Shown here one piece after another: positions 34,904 to 42,349 of a stretch of DNA of 64,000 nt. Positions within the stretch are counted from its first letter, which is position 1. Each line of letters starts with the position of its first letter. The notes beneath the pieces were generated by a model. The model saw nothing but the letters and a program-made list of their open reading frames with translations. It did no database searches and was not told the origin of the DNA. Source of the DNA: Myxococcus sp. CA023 (lineage in GTDB: Bacteria; Myxococcota; Myxococcia; Myxococcales; Myxococcaceae); assembly GCF_010998615.1 (NCBI RefSeq), contig NZ_JAAEAH010000014.1, positions 57,454 to 121,453 of the forward strand, read 5' to 3'. A program made the translations under genes and the position numbers.

Positions 34904-35739
34904 CGTCCCCGCTGCACACCACCCGCCGCGCCTTCACGTGGATGTTGGGCACCGCGCTCGTGGGAGGCACGTCTGCGTGTGGCGTCTCCGGCACGGGAGG
35001 CCGCGGCGTCACTTTCCGCATGGGCCTACGCACCGCGAAGGCACCCGGGGAGGAATCGCTCGGCGAGTTCACCACCGACACGGGTTGGCGCATCCGCCTT
35101 TCGTCCGGGGTGATGGTGCTAGGCCCCATCTACATCTTCGAGAATGCCTCGCCGCTGGAGCCCACGGCCTCGGCGCCGCGCGTCCTGCAACGGCTGGGAC
35201 AGTGGTTGCTGCCCACCGCGCACGCCCACGACGGGCACTTCTTCTCCGGCGGCACGGTGCTGGGCGAGTGGGACCGAGAGGTGGTGTTCGACCTGCTGGA
35301 GGAGGCGGGCGAGGTGCGGGAGCTGGGGCGCTCGCCGGGTATCGCCGGGCTGGCGCGCTCCTTCTCGCTGCTGCTCCAGCCGCCGTCCCGGGCCCTGGGC
35401 GCGGAGGGCGCGGCGCTGGGAGGCCGGTCGATGATTCTGGAAGGAACCGCCTCCCGGCAGGAGACGCACGTTCCGTTCCGGGTGGCCCTGGACTTCCCGC
35501 CGCCCGTCGAGCTGCAGCGCGTGGACTTCGTGCCCATCGCGGCGGAGCTCGACGAGGGAGGCCGCTTCGTCGTGGAGGTGCAGCCCCACCGCTGGTTCGA
35601 GGGCGCGCACTTCGACCGCGTGACGGTGCCCGAGGGCGGCGAGGTGGTGGACCTGACGCCCGACACGCAGGTGTACCGGGCGCTGACGCTCAACGTGCGC
35701 CGCTACACGGCCTTCGCCGGGACGTGGGAGCCCGCCTGA
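34900..35739 (+). CDS. envelope lipoprotein of the receptor operon, GW family copy B
   Basis: A 279-residue exported protein with a Tat-like start (TTRRAFTWMLG) and lipid-attachment Cys27 (GTSACG). It is similar to the lipoprotein at 31458: TGW (61-63) then an amphipathic strand, GPIYIFE, and GTASRQETHVPFRV. A His-rich turn HAHDGHFF (H108, H110, H113) is a likely metal site. The ATG overlaps the receptor stop by four bases, so the proteins are made together, as expected for a surface or periplasmic partner of the receptor. The name of the family is unknown to me. Confidence 0.7.
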   Translation: MTSPLHTTRRAFTWMLGTALVGGTSACGVSGTGGRGVTFRMGLRTAKAPGEESLGEFTTDTGWRIRLSSGVMVLGPIYIFENASPLEPTASAPRVLQRLGQWLLPTAHAHDGHFFSGGTVLGEWDREVVFDLLEEAGEVRELGRSPGIAGLARSFSLLLQPPSRALGAEGAALGGRSMILEGTASRQETHVPFRVALDFPPPVELQRVDFVPIAAELDEGGRFVVEVQPHRWFEGAHFDRVTVPEGGEVVDLTPDTQVYRALTLNVRRYTAFAGTWEPA

Positions 35740-35746
35740 CGCGCGT

Positions 35747-36994
35747 TCAGCGCGAGCCCTGCGGCAGGGGCGTGGTGCCCTGACTGGCGCCGCGCACCAC
35801 TACCAGCCAGACGAGCGACACGCCCATCCATGCCGCGCACAACGCGGTCCAGCTCTGCGGCGCGGAGGCGTGCATCAGCCACCACGTCACCGCCGCCCCC
35901 ATGGCGAGCACCCGCCCCAACTCCAGCGGAAGGCTCCAGCGCCGTGACTCCAGCAGCCCGCTCCACGCCGTGGCCATGGCCCAGAAGAGCAGGCTGAGCA
36001 CCAGCTTCTGCCTGCCGGACAGCGGCGAGGCGTGGTGGCTCACCAGCAGCATGAAGGGCATCGCCGCCAGCAACTGGAACACGAGGTAGCCCCGGACGCC
36101 GGGCAGCTCGGTGGACTGGAACTTCAACTCCACGCCGTCCTTTTGCCAGCCCACAGAGGGGCGCGGTGGCAGGTCCGCGGGCCGCCAGCCGGTGGGCATC
36201 ACCCAGATGCGCAGCCGGTCCCAGTGGCGCTTGGTGGCCACCGCGTCGCTGACCAGCTTCCCCCATGCCTGGAAGTTGATGACGGTGGGGTCCCAGGTGT
36301 TGGGCGGGGAGGTGAGGCCGTAGGAGCACGCCTCCTTCTCCTCCTCGAAGGTGCCGAACAGCTTGTCCCAGATGATGAGGAAGCCCGCGTAGTTCTTGTC
36401 GATGTAGACGTCATTGCGCGCGTGGTGGACGCGGTGGTGCGACGGCGTGTTGAGCCAGGATTCAATCCACCGGGGCATCTTCGGGATGACGCGCGTGTGG
36501 GGGATGAACTGGAGCACCAGGTGGAAGGCCACCATGGCCAGCACGGCCTCGGGCGGGAAGCCCACCAGCACCAGCGGCCAGTAGAAGAGGAACGAGAAGA
36601 GGCGCTGCGTCACGCTCGCGCGCAGGGCCACCGCGTAGTTGAGTTCCTCGGTGGAGTGGTGCGGCGAATGGGCGGCCCAGCCGATGTTGGTGCGGTGTCC
36701 GAAGCGATGGAACCAGTAGAAGAGGAAGTCCACGCCCAGGAAGAGCGCCACCAGCTCCAGCGGCGAGGACGCACCCAGTTGCCAGGGCGCGAACTGCCCC
36801 AGTTGGATGAAGAGCGGGAGCACCAGCAGCGCCACCGCCACGTTGACGCACTGGTTGAGCACCGCGGTGCCCATGCTCGCGATGGAGTCCTGGAAGGCGT
36901 AGTACCCGTTGCGCCGGATGACGCAGTAGGCGAATTCCCCCAGCGCCAGGACGATGACGAAGGGCGTGGCCACGGCGTAGACGTTGATGCTCAT
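35747..36994 (-). CDS. sterol desaturase/fatty acid hydroxylase-family membrane protein
   Basis: A 415-residue integral membrane di-iron enzyme. The eight-histidine signature is complete: HRFGH (96-100), HSPHH (109-113) and SHHRVHH. About four helices lie before and between these motifs, and a further hydrophobic block lies in the last 130 residues, which is longer than the usual ~300-residue family member. It probably hydroxylates or desaturates a lipid, and acts at the inner membrane. It is divergent from the Crp/Fnr gene, and the two share a 65-base spacer with nested palindromes. Confidence 0.85.
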   Translation of the reverse strand: MSINVYAVATPFVIVLALGEFAYCVIRRNGYYAFQDSIASMGTAVLNQCVNVAVALLVLPLFIQLGQFAPWQLGASSPLELVALFLGVDFLFYWFHRFGHRTNIGWAAHSPHHSTEELNYAVALRASVTQRLFSFLFYWPLVLVGFPPEAVLAMVAFHLVLQFIPHTRVIPKMPRWIESWLNTPSHHRVHHARNDVYIDKNYAGFLIIWDKLFGTFEEEKEACSYGLTSPPNTWDPTVINFQAWGKLVSDAVATKRHWDRLRIWVMPTGWRPADLPPRPSVGWQKDGVELKFQSTELPGVRGYLVFQLLAAMPFMLLVSHHASPLSGRQKLVLSLLFWAMATAWSGLLESRRWSLPLELGRVLAMGAAVTWWLMHASAPQSWTALCAAWMGVSLVWLVVVRGASQGTTPLPQGSR

Positions 36995-37027
36995 GCCGCC
37001 GGTGTATGGCGCCCGGAGGAAGGCCGC

Positions 37028-37050
37028 CTTAACCTGGGTTAAGCCCAGGT
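37028..37050. promoter_or_regulatory. nested palindromes between sterol desaturase and Crp/Fnr genes
   Basis: CTTAACC-TG-GGTTAAG (37028-37043) is a perfect 16-base dyad with seven-base arms, the size of a Crp/Fnr site. It overlaps a second perfect dyad, ACCTGGG-TTAAG-CCCAGGT (37032-37050). Both lie ten to thirty bases upstream of the regulator's TTG start and 34 bases from the desaturase start. The obvious candidate ligand is the adjacent Crp/Fnr-family protein. Confidence 0.6.
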
Positions 37051-37059
37051 GCCTTCCGC

Positions 37060-37647
37060 TTGAGATACCCGAAGCTCTTCGAGCACATCGCCGCGCTCGC
37101 GCCGCTTCCCGCCAGCGAATGGCTGAAGGCGGAGGCGCTGGCGCGGGAGCAATCGCTGGACAAGCGGGCGCTCTTCCTGCGGCCGGGCGACTCCGCGGAC
37201 CGCTTCGGCCTGGTGCTCCAAGGCGTCTTCCGCGCGGTGCGTGTCTCCGCTCGGGGCGAGGAGTCCATCAAGGCCTTCCGCGCCGAGGGGGAGTTCATTG
37301 GCGCCTACGCGGAGATGCTGCAGGGCCAACCCTCCATGACGGCCATCGAGGCGCTGGAGCCGGGCCGCGTGCTGGCATTCCAGGCGCAGGACCTTCAATC
37401 GCTGGAGGCCGGCCATCCCAGCTGGGCCCAGCTCGCCCGGCGGGTGGCGGAGCGTCACTACCTCCTGAAGGAGCGCCGCGAGCAGGAGTTCCTCGACCTG
37501 TCCGCGGAGGAGCGCCTGGAGCGCTTCTGGCAGGAACATCCCCACCTGCACGGGCGTGTCCCTCAGCGGGACGTCGCGGCCTACCTCGGCATTACCGAGG
37601 TCGCTTTGAGCCGCATCGTGTCACGCCGCCGCAAGCGGGCGGAGTGA
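37060..37647 (+). CDS. Crp/Fnr-family transcriptional regulator
   Basis: A 195-residue regulator. The N-terminal cyclic-nucleotide-binding-type domain (residues ~5-115: LFLRPGDSADRFGLVLQGVFR) lacks the Arg-Ser pocket for cAMP. The C-terminus (GRVPQRDVAAYLGITEVALSRIVSRRRK) is the helix-turn-helix. The best start is TTG at 37060, since the domain begins directly after it; no ATG or GTG is available nearby. It probably binds the overlapping dyads right in front of it and may control the divergent desaturase. Confidence 0.82.
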   Translation: MRYPKLFEHIAALAPLPASEWLKAEALAREQSLDKRALFLRPGDSADRFGLVLQGVFRAVRVSARGEESIKAFRAEGEFIGAYAEMLQGQPSMTAIEALEPGRVLAFQAQDLQSLEAGHPSWAQLARRVAERHYLLKERREQEFLDLSAEERLERFWQEHPHLHGRVPQRDVAAYLGITEVALSRIVSRRRKRAE

Positions 37648-37690
37648 GCGCGGCGGCGCGGTCCATGGTTTCATCGAACACCGACCCGCC

Positions 37691-39010
37691 ATGTCCTCCC
37701 TCCCAGCCTCGCAGGACCTTCCGCAGCGGCCATTGACCCGTGAAGACGCCCGGACGCTCACGCTGGCGGCGCTGGGTGGTGCGCTGGAGTTCTACGACTT
37801 CATCATCTTCGTCTTCTTCACCAAGGTCATCGGCGAGCTCTTCTTCCCGCCCGATACGCCGGAGTGGTTGCGACAGCTGCAGGCCTTCGGACTGTTCGCC
37901 GCGGGCTACCTGGCGCGCCCGCTGGGCGGCATCGTCATGGCCCACTTCGGAGACCGGGCGGGCCGCAAGCGCATGTTCACGCTGAGCGTGTTCATGATGT
38001 CGGTGCCCACGCTGCTGATTGGACTGCTGCCCACCTATGAGACCGCGGGCTACGCGGCGCCCCTGGCGCTGCTCCTGCTTCGCGCGGTGCAGGGCGCGGC
38101 GGTGGGCGGCGAAGTCCCGGGGGCCTGGGTCTTCGTGTCGGAGCACGTGCCCACTCGCAGGGTGGGGCTGGCGTGCGGAACGCTCACCGCGGGCCTCACG
38201 TTCGGAATCCTGTTGGGCTCGTTGGTGGCCACGGCGGTGAATTCGCTGCTGGGCCCCGAGCAGGTGAATGCCTACGGCTGGCGAGCGCCCTTCGTCATCG
38301 GCGGCGTGTTCGGCTTCCTGGCGGTGTTCCTGCGCCGATGGCTGGCGGAGACGCCCGTCTTCGAGGAGCTGCGGCGGCGCAAGGCGTTGGTGCGGGAGCT
38401 GCCGCTCAAGGCCGTGCTGCGAGGCCACGGTGGCACCGTGGTGATGTCCATGCTGCTCACCTGGGTGCTCACCGCCGGCATCGTAGTGGTCATCCTGATG
38501 ACGCCCACGTTGATGCAGACCCTGCACTCAATCACGGCCACGCAAGCGCTGGTAGCCAGCAGCGTGGCCACGCTGAGCCTCACGTTCGGCTGCGTGGCGT
38601 ATGGCCTGCTCGCGGACCGGGTGGGCGTGGGGCTGTCGCTGGGGCTGGGCTGCGCGCTGATGCTCTCGGCGACGTATGCGCTGTACCTGGGCGCGGCGTC
38701 GTCGCCGGAGGCGCTGGTGCCGCTGTCCGCGCTGGCGGGCTTCTGCGTGGGCGTGGTGGGCGTGGTCCCCACCGCCATCGTGCGCGCCTTCCCCGCTCCG
38801 GTGCGCTTCTCGGGGCTCTCCTTCTCATACAACATGGCCTACGCCATCTTCGGCGGGCTCACCCCCCTGGTCGTCACCTTGATGATGAAGGTGTCGCCGC
38901 ATGCGCCCGCGCACTACGTGGCGGCGGTGAGTGTCATGGGCGTGGGTATCGCGCTGCATCTGCTGCGCGCGGGGCGGGGCTCGGCGCTGCATCCCGCCAC
39001 CGAGAGCTGA
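37691..39010 (+). CDS. MFS transporter, MHS (metabolite:H+ symporter) family
   Basis: A 439-residue transporter with twelve predicted helices. The motif after helix two (GDRAGRKRMF) is the MFS loop 2-3 signature, and ALGGALEFYDFIIFVFF is typical of the MHS group that includes ProP, KgtP and citrate/alpha-ketoglutarate carriers. LLRAVQGAAVGGEVPGAW is another MHS block. The substrate is most likely a small organic acid or osmolyte. It begins 43 bases after the Crp/Fnr gene and may be co-transcribed. Its stop is one base from the stop of the convergent lipoprotein gene. Confidence 0.85.
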   Translation: MSSLPASQDLPQRPLTREDARTLTLAALGGALEFYDFIIFVFFTKVIGELFFPPDTPEWLRQLQAFGLFAAGYLARPLGGIVMAHFGDRAGRKRMFTLSVFMMSVPTLLIGLLPTYETAGYAAPLALLLLRAVQGAAVGGEVPGAWVFVSEHVPTRRVGLACGTLTAGLTFGILLGSLVATAVNSLLGPEQVNAYGWRAPFVIGGVFGFLAVFLRRWLAETPVFEELRRRKALVRELPLKAVLRGHGGTVVMSMLLTWVLTAGIVVVILMTPTLMQTLHSITATQALVASSVATLSLTFGCVAYGLLADRVGVGLSLGLGCALMLSATYALYLGAASSPEALVPLSALAGFCVGVVGVVPTAIVRAFPAPVRFSGLSFSYNMAYAIFGGLTPLVVTLMMKVSPHAPAHYVAAVSVMGVGIALHLLRAGRGSALHPATES

Positions 39011-39011
39011 C

Positions 39012-39995
39012 TCAGTAGCGTTCGAAGACGAAGGTGAACGTCTCACGCTCCGTCGGGCCGAAGGTGAGCCGGAGGAAGCGGTCGCCGCCGGGCGCGGTGA
39101 ACTTCAACGTGTGGGTGATGACGGGCAGGCAGACGGGCCGGGCGGGCTCCAGCGCGGAGGCGACAGCGTCCTCGCCTTCCGTCATGTCATGCACGGCCAC
39201 CGGGATGGGATGGTTGAGGTACAGGATGACGGGCTCGTCCCGGCTCTCTCCTGACACGACTTCCGTGCAGCCCAGGAAGGACGTGCCGCTGGCGGGGAGC
39301 GTCAGGCCGTAGAACTCGTGGGAGGTATCCGTCGCGGGGTAGATGGTGGGGGAGGCGCTCGCGGTGACTGGCACCGGGCTCTCCAGCAGTGCGTGGGCGC
39401 AGGCGTGTTCGGTGGTGCCGTCGCGCCGGCCGGTGGTGAAGTCCAGCCGCCCATCACCGAGTCCCGCATGCGACGTGTCCACCGCGTGGCCTTCCGCGCC
39501 GCGCAGCGCGCCGAGCTCCAGGGTGTACGCCGTCTCCTCCTCCAGCGGCGGCAGGTCGGATTCGGGCCGGGGGATGGCGACCGAGAGCGTCAGGCCGTCC
39601 TCGGACCAGGTGCCCGGCAGCGTGCGAGGGGCATTGGCCGGAGTCGTCCGGTCGACGAGCGTGACTTCCGCCGCCGAGGTGTCCATGGGCGTGTCGAAGG
39701 TGAGCGTGACGAGCTTGCGCACTCCGGTGGTCGTCGCATTCGCCTTGAACAGCTCCACGGGCAGGACGTTCGTCTCTCCCTCCGAGGGCGTGGAGCCGAT
39801 GACCGTGGGGCCCTGGACCGAACCCGCGTCGGGCTGCGTTCCGGCATCGGGCTGCCTGCCCGCATCGGGTTCGGTCCCCGCATCCGGACGGGTGCCCGCG
39901 TCCGGCGTCGGACGGACAGGGTCGTCATTGTCACAGCCGGTCAGCGCCAGCAGGGCGCATGTGGCGAGCAAGGTGGTGGTGGCGGCGGTTCGCAT
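39012..39995 (-). CDS. HACxH-motif lipoprotein 1, with Ig-like domain
   Basis: A 327-residue lipoprotein (lipobox LALTGC, Cys21). A PDAG-type tandem repeat linker (~31-57) leads to a Big_5-like domain (~65-190: GSTPSEGETNVLP, VTLTFDTPMDTSAAEVTL, TYTLELGALRG-like). The C-terminal ~130 residues begin with EHACAH (H197, C199, H201), followed by HEFYGLTL and further cysteines (LGCTEV, PVCLP). This domain recurs in the next three genes and is diverged but recognisable. The invariant His and Cys look like metal ligands. It lies behind HACxH gene 2, with strong hairpins between them. Confidence 0.72.
   Translation of the reverse strand: MRTAATTTLLATCALLALTGCDNDDPVRPTPDAGTRPDAGTEPDAGRQPDAGTQPDAGSVQGPTVIGSTPSEGETNVLPVELFKANATTTGVRKLVTLTFDTPMDTSAAEVTLVDRTTPANAPRTLPGTWSEDGLTLSVAIPRPESDLPPLEEETAYTLELGALRGAEGHAVDTSHAGLGDGRLDFTTGRRDGTTEHACAHALLESPVPVTASASPTIYPATDTSHEFYGLTLPASGTSFLGCTEVVSGESRDEPVILYLNHPIPVAVHDMTEGEDAVASALEPARPVCLPVITHTLKFTAPGGDRFLRLTFGPTERETFTFVFERY
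39823..39911 (-). repeat. 18-base tandem repeat encoding PDAGTx
   Basis: Five tandem 18-base units in the lipoprotein gene encode PDAGTR, PDAGTE, PDAGRQ, PDAGTQ and PDAGSV. Such Pro-Asp-Ala-Gly linkers are common between the lipid anchor and the folded part of myxobacterial lipoproteins and are prone to change in copy number. Confidence 0.75.
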
Positions 39996-40035
39996 CGGAG
40001 GGCCTTGGTGAGGTGAGGCGGGGAGAAGGGCCGGA

Positions 40036-40059
40036 GCGCCCCCGAGGTGAGCGGGGCGC
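40036..40059. repeat. GC-rich hairpin between HACxH genes 1 and 2
   Basis: GCGCCCC (40036-40042) and GGGGCGC (40053-40059) form a perfect seven-pair stem around a ten-base loop, in the 113-base gap that separates the two lipoprotein genes. With the stronger hairpin at 40083-40109 it may reduce read-through into gene 1. Confidence 0.4.
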
Positions 40060-40082
40060 CCCGGTGGAGGGGCTGCGGTGAT

Positions 40083-40109
40083 GCCCAGGTCACCCCGTGG
40101 GTGACGGGC
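40083..40109 (-). terminator. strong hairpin at the 3' end of HACxH gene 2
   Basis: GTCACCC (40089-40095), loop CGT, GGGTGAC (40099-40105) is perfect; four outer pairs (GCCC 40083-40086 with GGGC 40106-40109) extend it after a two-base bulge. It touches the stop codon of gene 2 (TAG, minus strand) and would terminate or attenuate before gene 1. Confidence 0.5.
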
Positions 40110-40810
40110 TAGCAGTTGAAGATGGCGGGGTTGGTGTCGTCGCAGTCGAAGCGTTGGGTGACGTAGCCCGCGGGCGCCTCACACGCGAAGCGGTAGAGCG
40201 GGCTGTTGGCGCCGTAGCCATCTCCGTCCGCGTCCCGGTAGTAGCGGCCGCGGTTGTCATGCAGGTACTCGGGCACCATGCCGACCGATGTGGTGGGCGC
40301 GGTGATGTTCAGCTCGTAGGTGTGGCCGACCGTGAGGTCGAACACCCGTGCGTGGTGCAGCGTGCAGGTGCCCTCGGTGATGCCGTTGGTGCTGACCAGC
40401 GCGGTCAGCGTGACGTTGGGCGTGACGCTCTTGTCCACGGCGGCGATGGTGACGTTCTGCGTGGCGTAGAACGCGACGGACTCCACGGTGGAGCCCGCCG
40501 AGGCCCTGGCCACGGGGATGTACGTCACCTTGCCCGTGCCGCTGCCGGACAGCGTCACGGTGTAGTGCTTGTGCTGGGTGCTGATGTCGGGCGCCCCGGT
40601 GACGCCATTCACGTTCACGTTGTCGCCAGGGTTGGACGCATGGGCGCACGCGTGCGTCGTCATGGCCGTGTTGTCCACGCTGGCGCAGGTGGCCTCCAGG
40701 GGCTGCTCCTGCTCCGACGTGAAGCCCTGCCTTGTGTCGTCCATGGGGCCGCAGGCGGCCAGCGACAGGCCGAGGAATGCACTGCAAAGGGTCCGCTGGG
40801 TCAGCTTCAT
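40109..40810 (-). CDS. HACxH-motif lipoprotein 2, with MopE-type metal-binding tail
   Basis: A 233-residue lipoprotein (SLAAC, Cys20). The shared domain starts with THACAH (H53, C55, H57), followed by HKHYTVTL and a cysteine in TCTLHH. The C-terminal ~45 residues match the 'putative metal-binding' motif named after the Methylococcus copper protein MopE: RDADGDGYG, then a Cys, AGYV and DCDDTNPAI, ending in a cysteine. This motif also binds calcium in related repeats. Element B is 65 bases upstream of the ATG, overlapping a possible -35 region. The gene could carry HACxH gene 1 with it. Confidence 0.72.
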   Translation of the reverse strand: MKLTQRTLCSAFLGLSLAACGPMDDTRQGFTSEQEQPLEATCASVDNTAMTTHACAHASNPGDNVNVNGVTGAPDISTQHKHYTVTLSGSGTGKVTYIPVARASAGSTVESVAFYATQNVTIAAVDKSVTPNVTLTALVSTNGITEGTCTLHHARVFDLTVGHTYELNITAPTTSVGMVPEYLHDNRGRYYRDADGDGYGANSPLYRFACEAPAGYVTQRFDCDDTNPAIFNC

Positions 40811-40875
40811 GATGAGGCTTCCTTTCGTGAGCCGGGCTCCGCAAGTCGCGATCACCGGCAGTCCTTACTTATGAT

Positions 40876-40895
40876 GCAAACGCAACTTGATTGCA
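40876..40895 (-). promoter_or_regulatory. shared 20-base element, site B
   Basis: Minus-strand reading TGCAATCAAGTTGCGTTTGC. It covers a likely promoter: TTGCAA (-35) lies at its left end, and CATAAG is found 17 bases further on. It lies 65 bases ahead of HACxH gene 2. Thirteen of the first fifteen bases match site D in the opposite orientation, including the run TGCAATCAAGTT. Confidence 0.7.
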
Positions 40896-40928
40896 ATAAT
40901 GCGGGGGGGTCGGTTCGGCCCGGATGCG

Positions 40929-41564
40929 TTACTGCACGTGCTCGATGACCATGTGGAGTTCGGGCAGCGACGTGGGGCCGAGCTGGAGCGTGTACTGGAC
41001 GCGGTCCGTCAGTTCGTAGCCGACCATGTGCTTCAGCCCGTCGCAGAAGCCGCCGGTGGCCTGGGTGCCGGCTTGGGGCACGGTGGTGCTGATGGCCGTC
41101 TCGGTGAGGGTGACGGGCACGTCCGGGCTGCTCAGGTAGACGACGAAGTTGCCGGTGGCGAAGGACTTGTAGCTGAACGTCCCCACGTACTGGCTGTTCT
41201 CCGGGAGGAGCTTCACCGTGTAGTAGGTGTGAAAGTCGTCCACGCGGGGATGACGGGTAGTGGTGGCGTTGACGGTGACGAAGGGACCGTTCGTCACGTG
41301 CCAGCAGGCGTGCTCGCCGTCGTCACCGAAGTCGAAGCCGTCGCCAGGGACGTGGTTCGGGTCCGGCACGCAGGCCAGGCCATCATCGGCGGCCACGTAG
41401 CCCTTATTGCAGTGGCACCAGTCGCCCGTGGGCTCCCGGTGGATGTGGCCGTTGGGCTCGCATGGGTCGCCGGGCTCGACGGGGGCGGGGTCTTCGTCAC
41501 CACCACAGGCGACGGCCGCCGCGGCACACGCGGTCAGGAAGAGGACTCGGAGGGTCGGGCGCAT
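40929..41564 (-). CDS. HACxH-motif lipoprotein 3, with EGF-like Cys/His segment
   Basis: A 211-residue lipoprotein (AAVAC, Cys20). Residues ~35-66 form an EGF-like, His-containing segment (CEPNGHIH, WCHCNKGY, LACVPD) with five or six cysteines. The common domain begins with GEHACWH (H85, C87, H89), NGPFVTVNATTT, HTYYTVKL and later a conserved Cys (GGFCDGLKHM). It is most similar to copy 4 in the block GPFxxVxA plus HTxYxVxL. Element C lies 32 bases before the ATG. The AAGCACC before the start gives a weak ribosome site only. Confidence 0.72.
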   Translation of the reverse strand: MRPTLRVLFLTACAAAAVACGGDEDPAPVEPGDPCEPNGHIHREPTGDWCHCNKGYVAADDGLACVPDPNHVPGDGFDFGDDGEHACWHVTNGPFVTVNATTTRHPRVDDFHTYYTVKLLPENSQYVGTFSYKSFATGNFVVYLSSPDVPVTLTETAISTTVPQAGTQATGGFCDGLKHMVGYELTDRVQYTLQLGPTSLPELHMVIEHVQ

Positions 41565-41596
41565 GAGGTGCTTCCTATATGTTTCTTGGATTCAAA

Positions 41597-41616
41597 TGCA
41601 ATTAAGATACAATTGA
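41597..41616 (+). promoter_or_regulatory. shared 20-base element, site C
   Basis: Plus-strand reading TGCAATTAAGATACAATTGA, 32 bases upstream of HACxH gene 3. It also contains CAATT/AATTG arms. With three more bases to its right it matches site D at 19 of 23 positions. A TATAGG box between the site and the gene (minus strand) is a fair -10 candidate. Confidence 0.7.
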
Positions 41617-41698
41617 TGTTCGGGTGCGCACGGGTGAAGGCCCACGGCGGGAGGAGGAAGCTCCCACCGTGGGCCTTCAAGACGCTCCGCGGGTCAGG

Positions 41699-42304
41699 TC
41701 AGTGGTGGTGACCCGCCTCCTCGATGATGAGGGTGAAGGCGGCGTTGGAGGGGAGGATGGAGCGGAACTCCAGGTAGTACTCGGTGTCGGCCTCGAGGTC
41801 CGCGAGGTAGGCCGTCTTCAGGCTGGAGCAGACCTCGGTGGGGACGGTGTAGCGGCACTCGCGCGTCACCTCGGTGCCGGTGGCGGCCTCGAAGATGCGC
41901 AGGCCTCGCTGACGCGACAGGATGAAGGCGAACTCACCCGACTCGTCCGGGAGGAACGAGACGCGGCCGGCGTAGTTGAACGGCGAGCGCTGCGGCAGGG
42001 TGACCTGGTAGGCGGTGTGGGCCTGGCTGACATCCACCAGGACGGGCGCGCCCAGGGCGGCGGCGATGACGGGCTCGAAGGGGCCGTATTCGGCGTGGTA
42101 GCAGGCGTGCTCCACGACGTGCTCCAACTCCTCGGGCTCCTCGCAGGCGGGGAGCATGCTGAACAGGGCGTCCTCGCTACTCTCCAGCGCGGCGGCCTCG
42201 GGAGCCACGAGGGACTCCTCCTCGACGGAGGTGCCACAGCCAGCGATCAGGACGGCCACGCTGGTGGCGAGCAGGGACTGCTTGAAGGGGAACTCCAGCT
42301 TCAT
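41699..42304 (-). CDS. HACxH-motif lipoprotein 4, His-tailed
   Basis: A 201-residue lipoprotein (LIAGC, Cys23). An acidic linker (~27-62) is followed by the shared domain: VEHACYH (H66, C68, H70), YGPFEPVIAAAL, HTAYQVTL, and two Cys residues (RECRY, EVCSSL). The protein ends in GHHH, a further possible metal-binding group. It is the closest relative of copy 3. The small membrane-protein gene lies 45 bases upstream on the same strand, so both may be read from the promoter at site D. Confidence 0.72.
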   Translation of the reverse strand: MKLEFPFKQSLLATSVAVLIAGCGTSVEEESLVAPEAAALESSEDALFSMLPACEEPEELEHVVEHACYHAEYGPFEPVIAAALGAPVLVDVSQAHTAYQVTLPQRSPFNYAGRVSFLPDESGEFAFILSRQRGLRIFEAATGTEVTRECRYTVPTEVCSSLKTAYLADLEADTEYYLEFRSILPSNAAFTLIIEEAGHHH

Positions 42305-42349
42305 GGTGGTTGCTCCTTGGAGGGGTACTGCGGGGTGACAGGGGTGTGT

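Noticed and set aside
39823..39911. Short regular repeat as a CRISPR array
   Set aside because: The 18-base units are tandem without spacers and code for PDAGTx in a lipoprotein linker.
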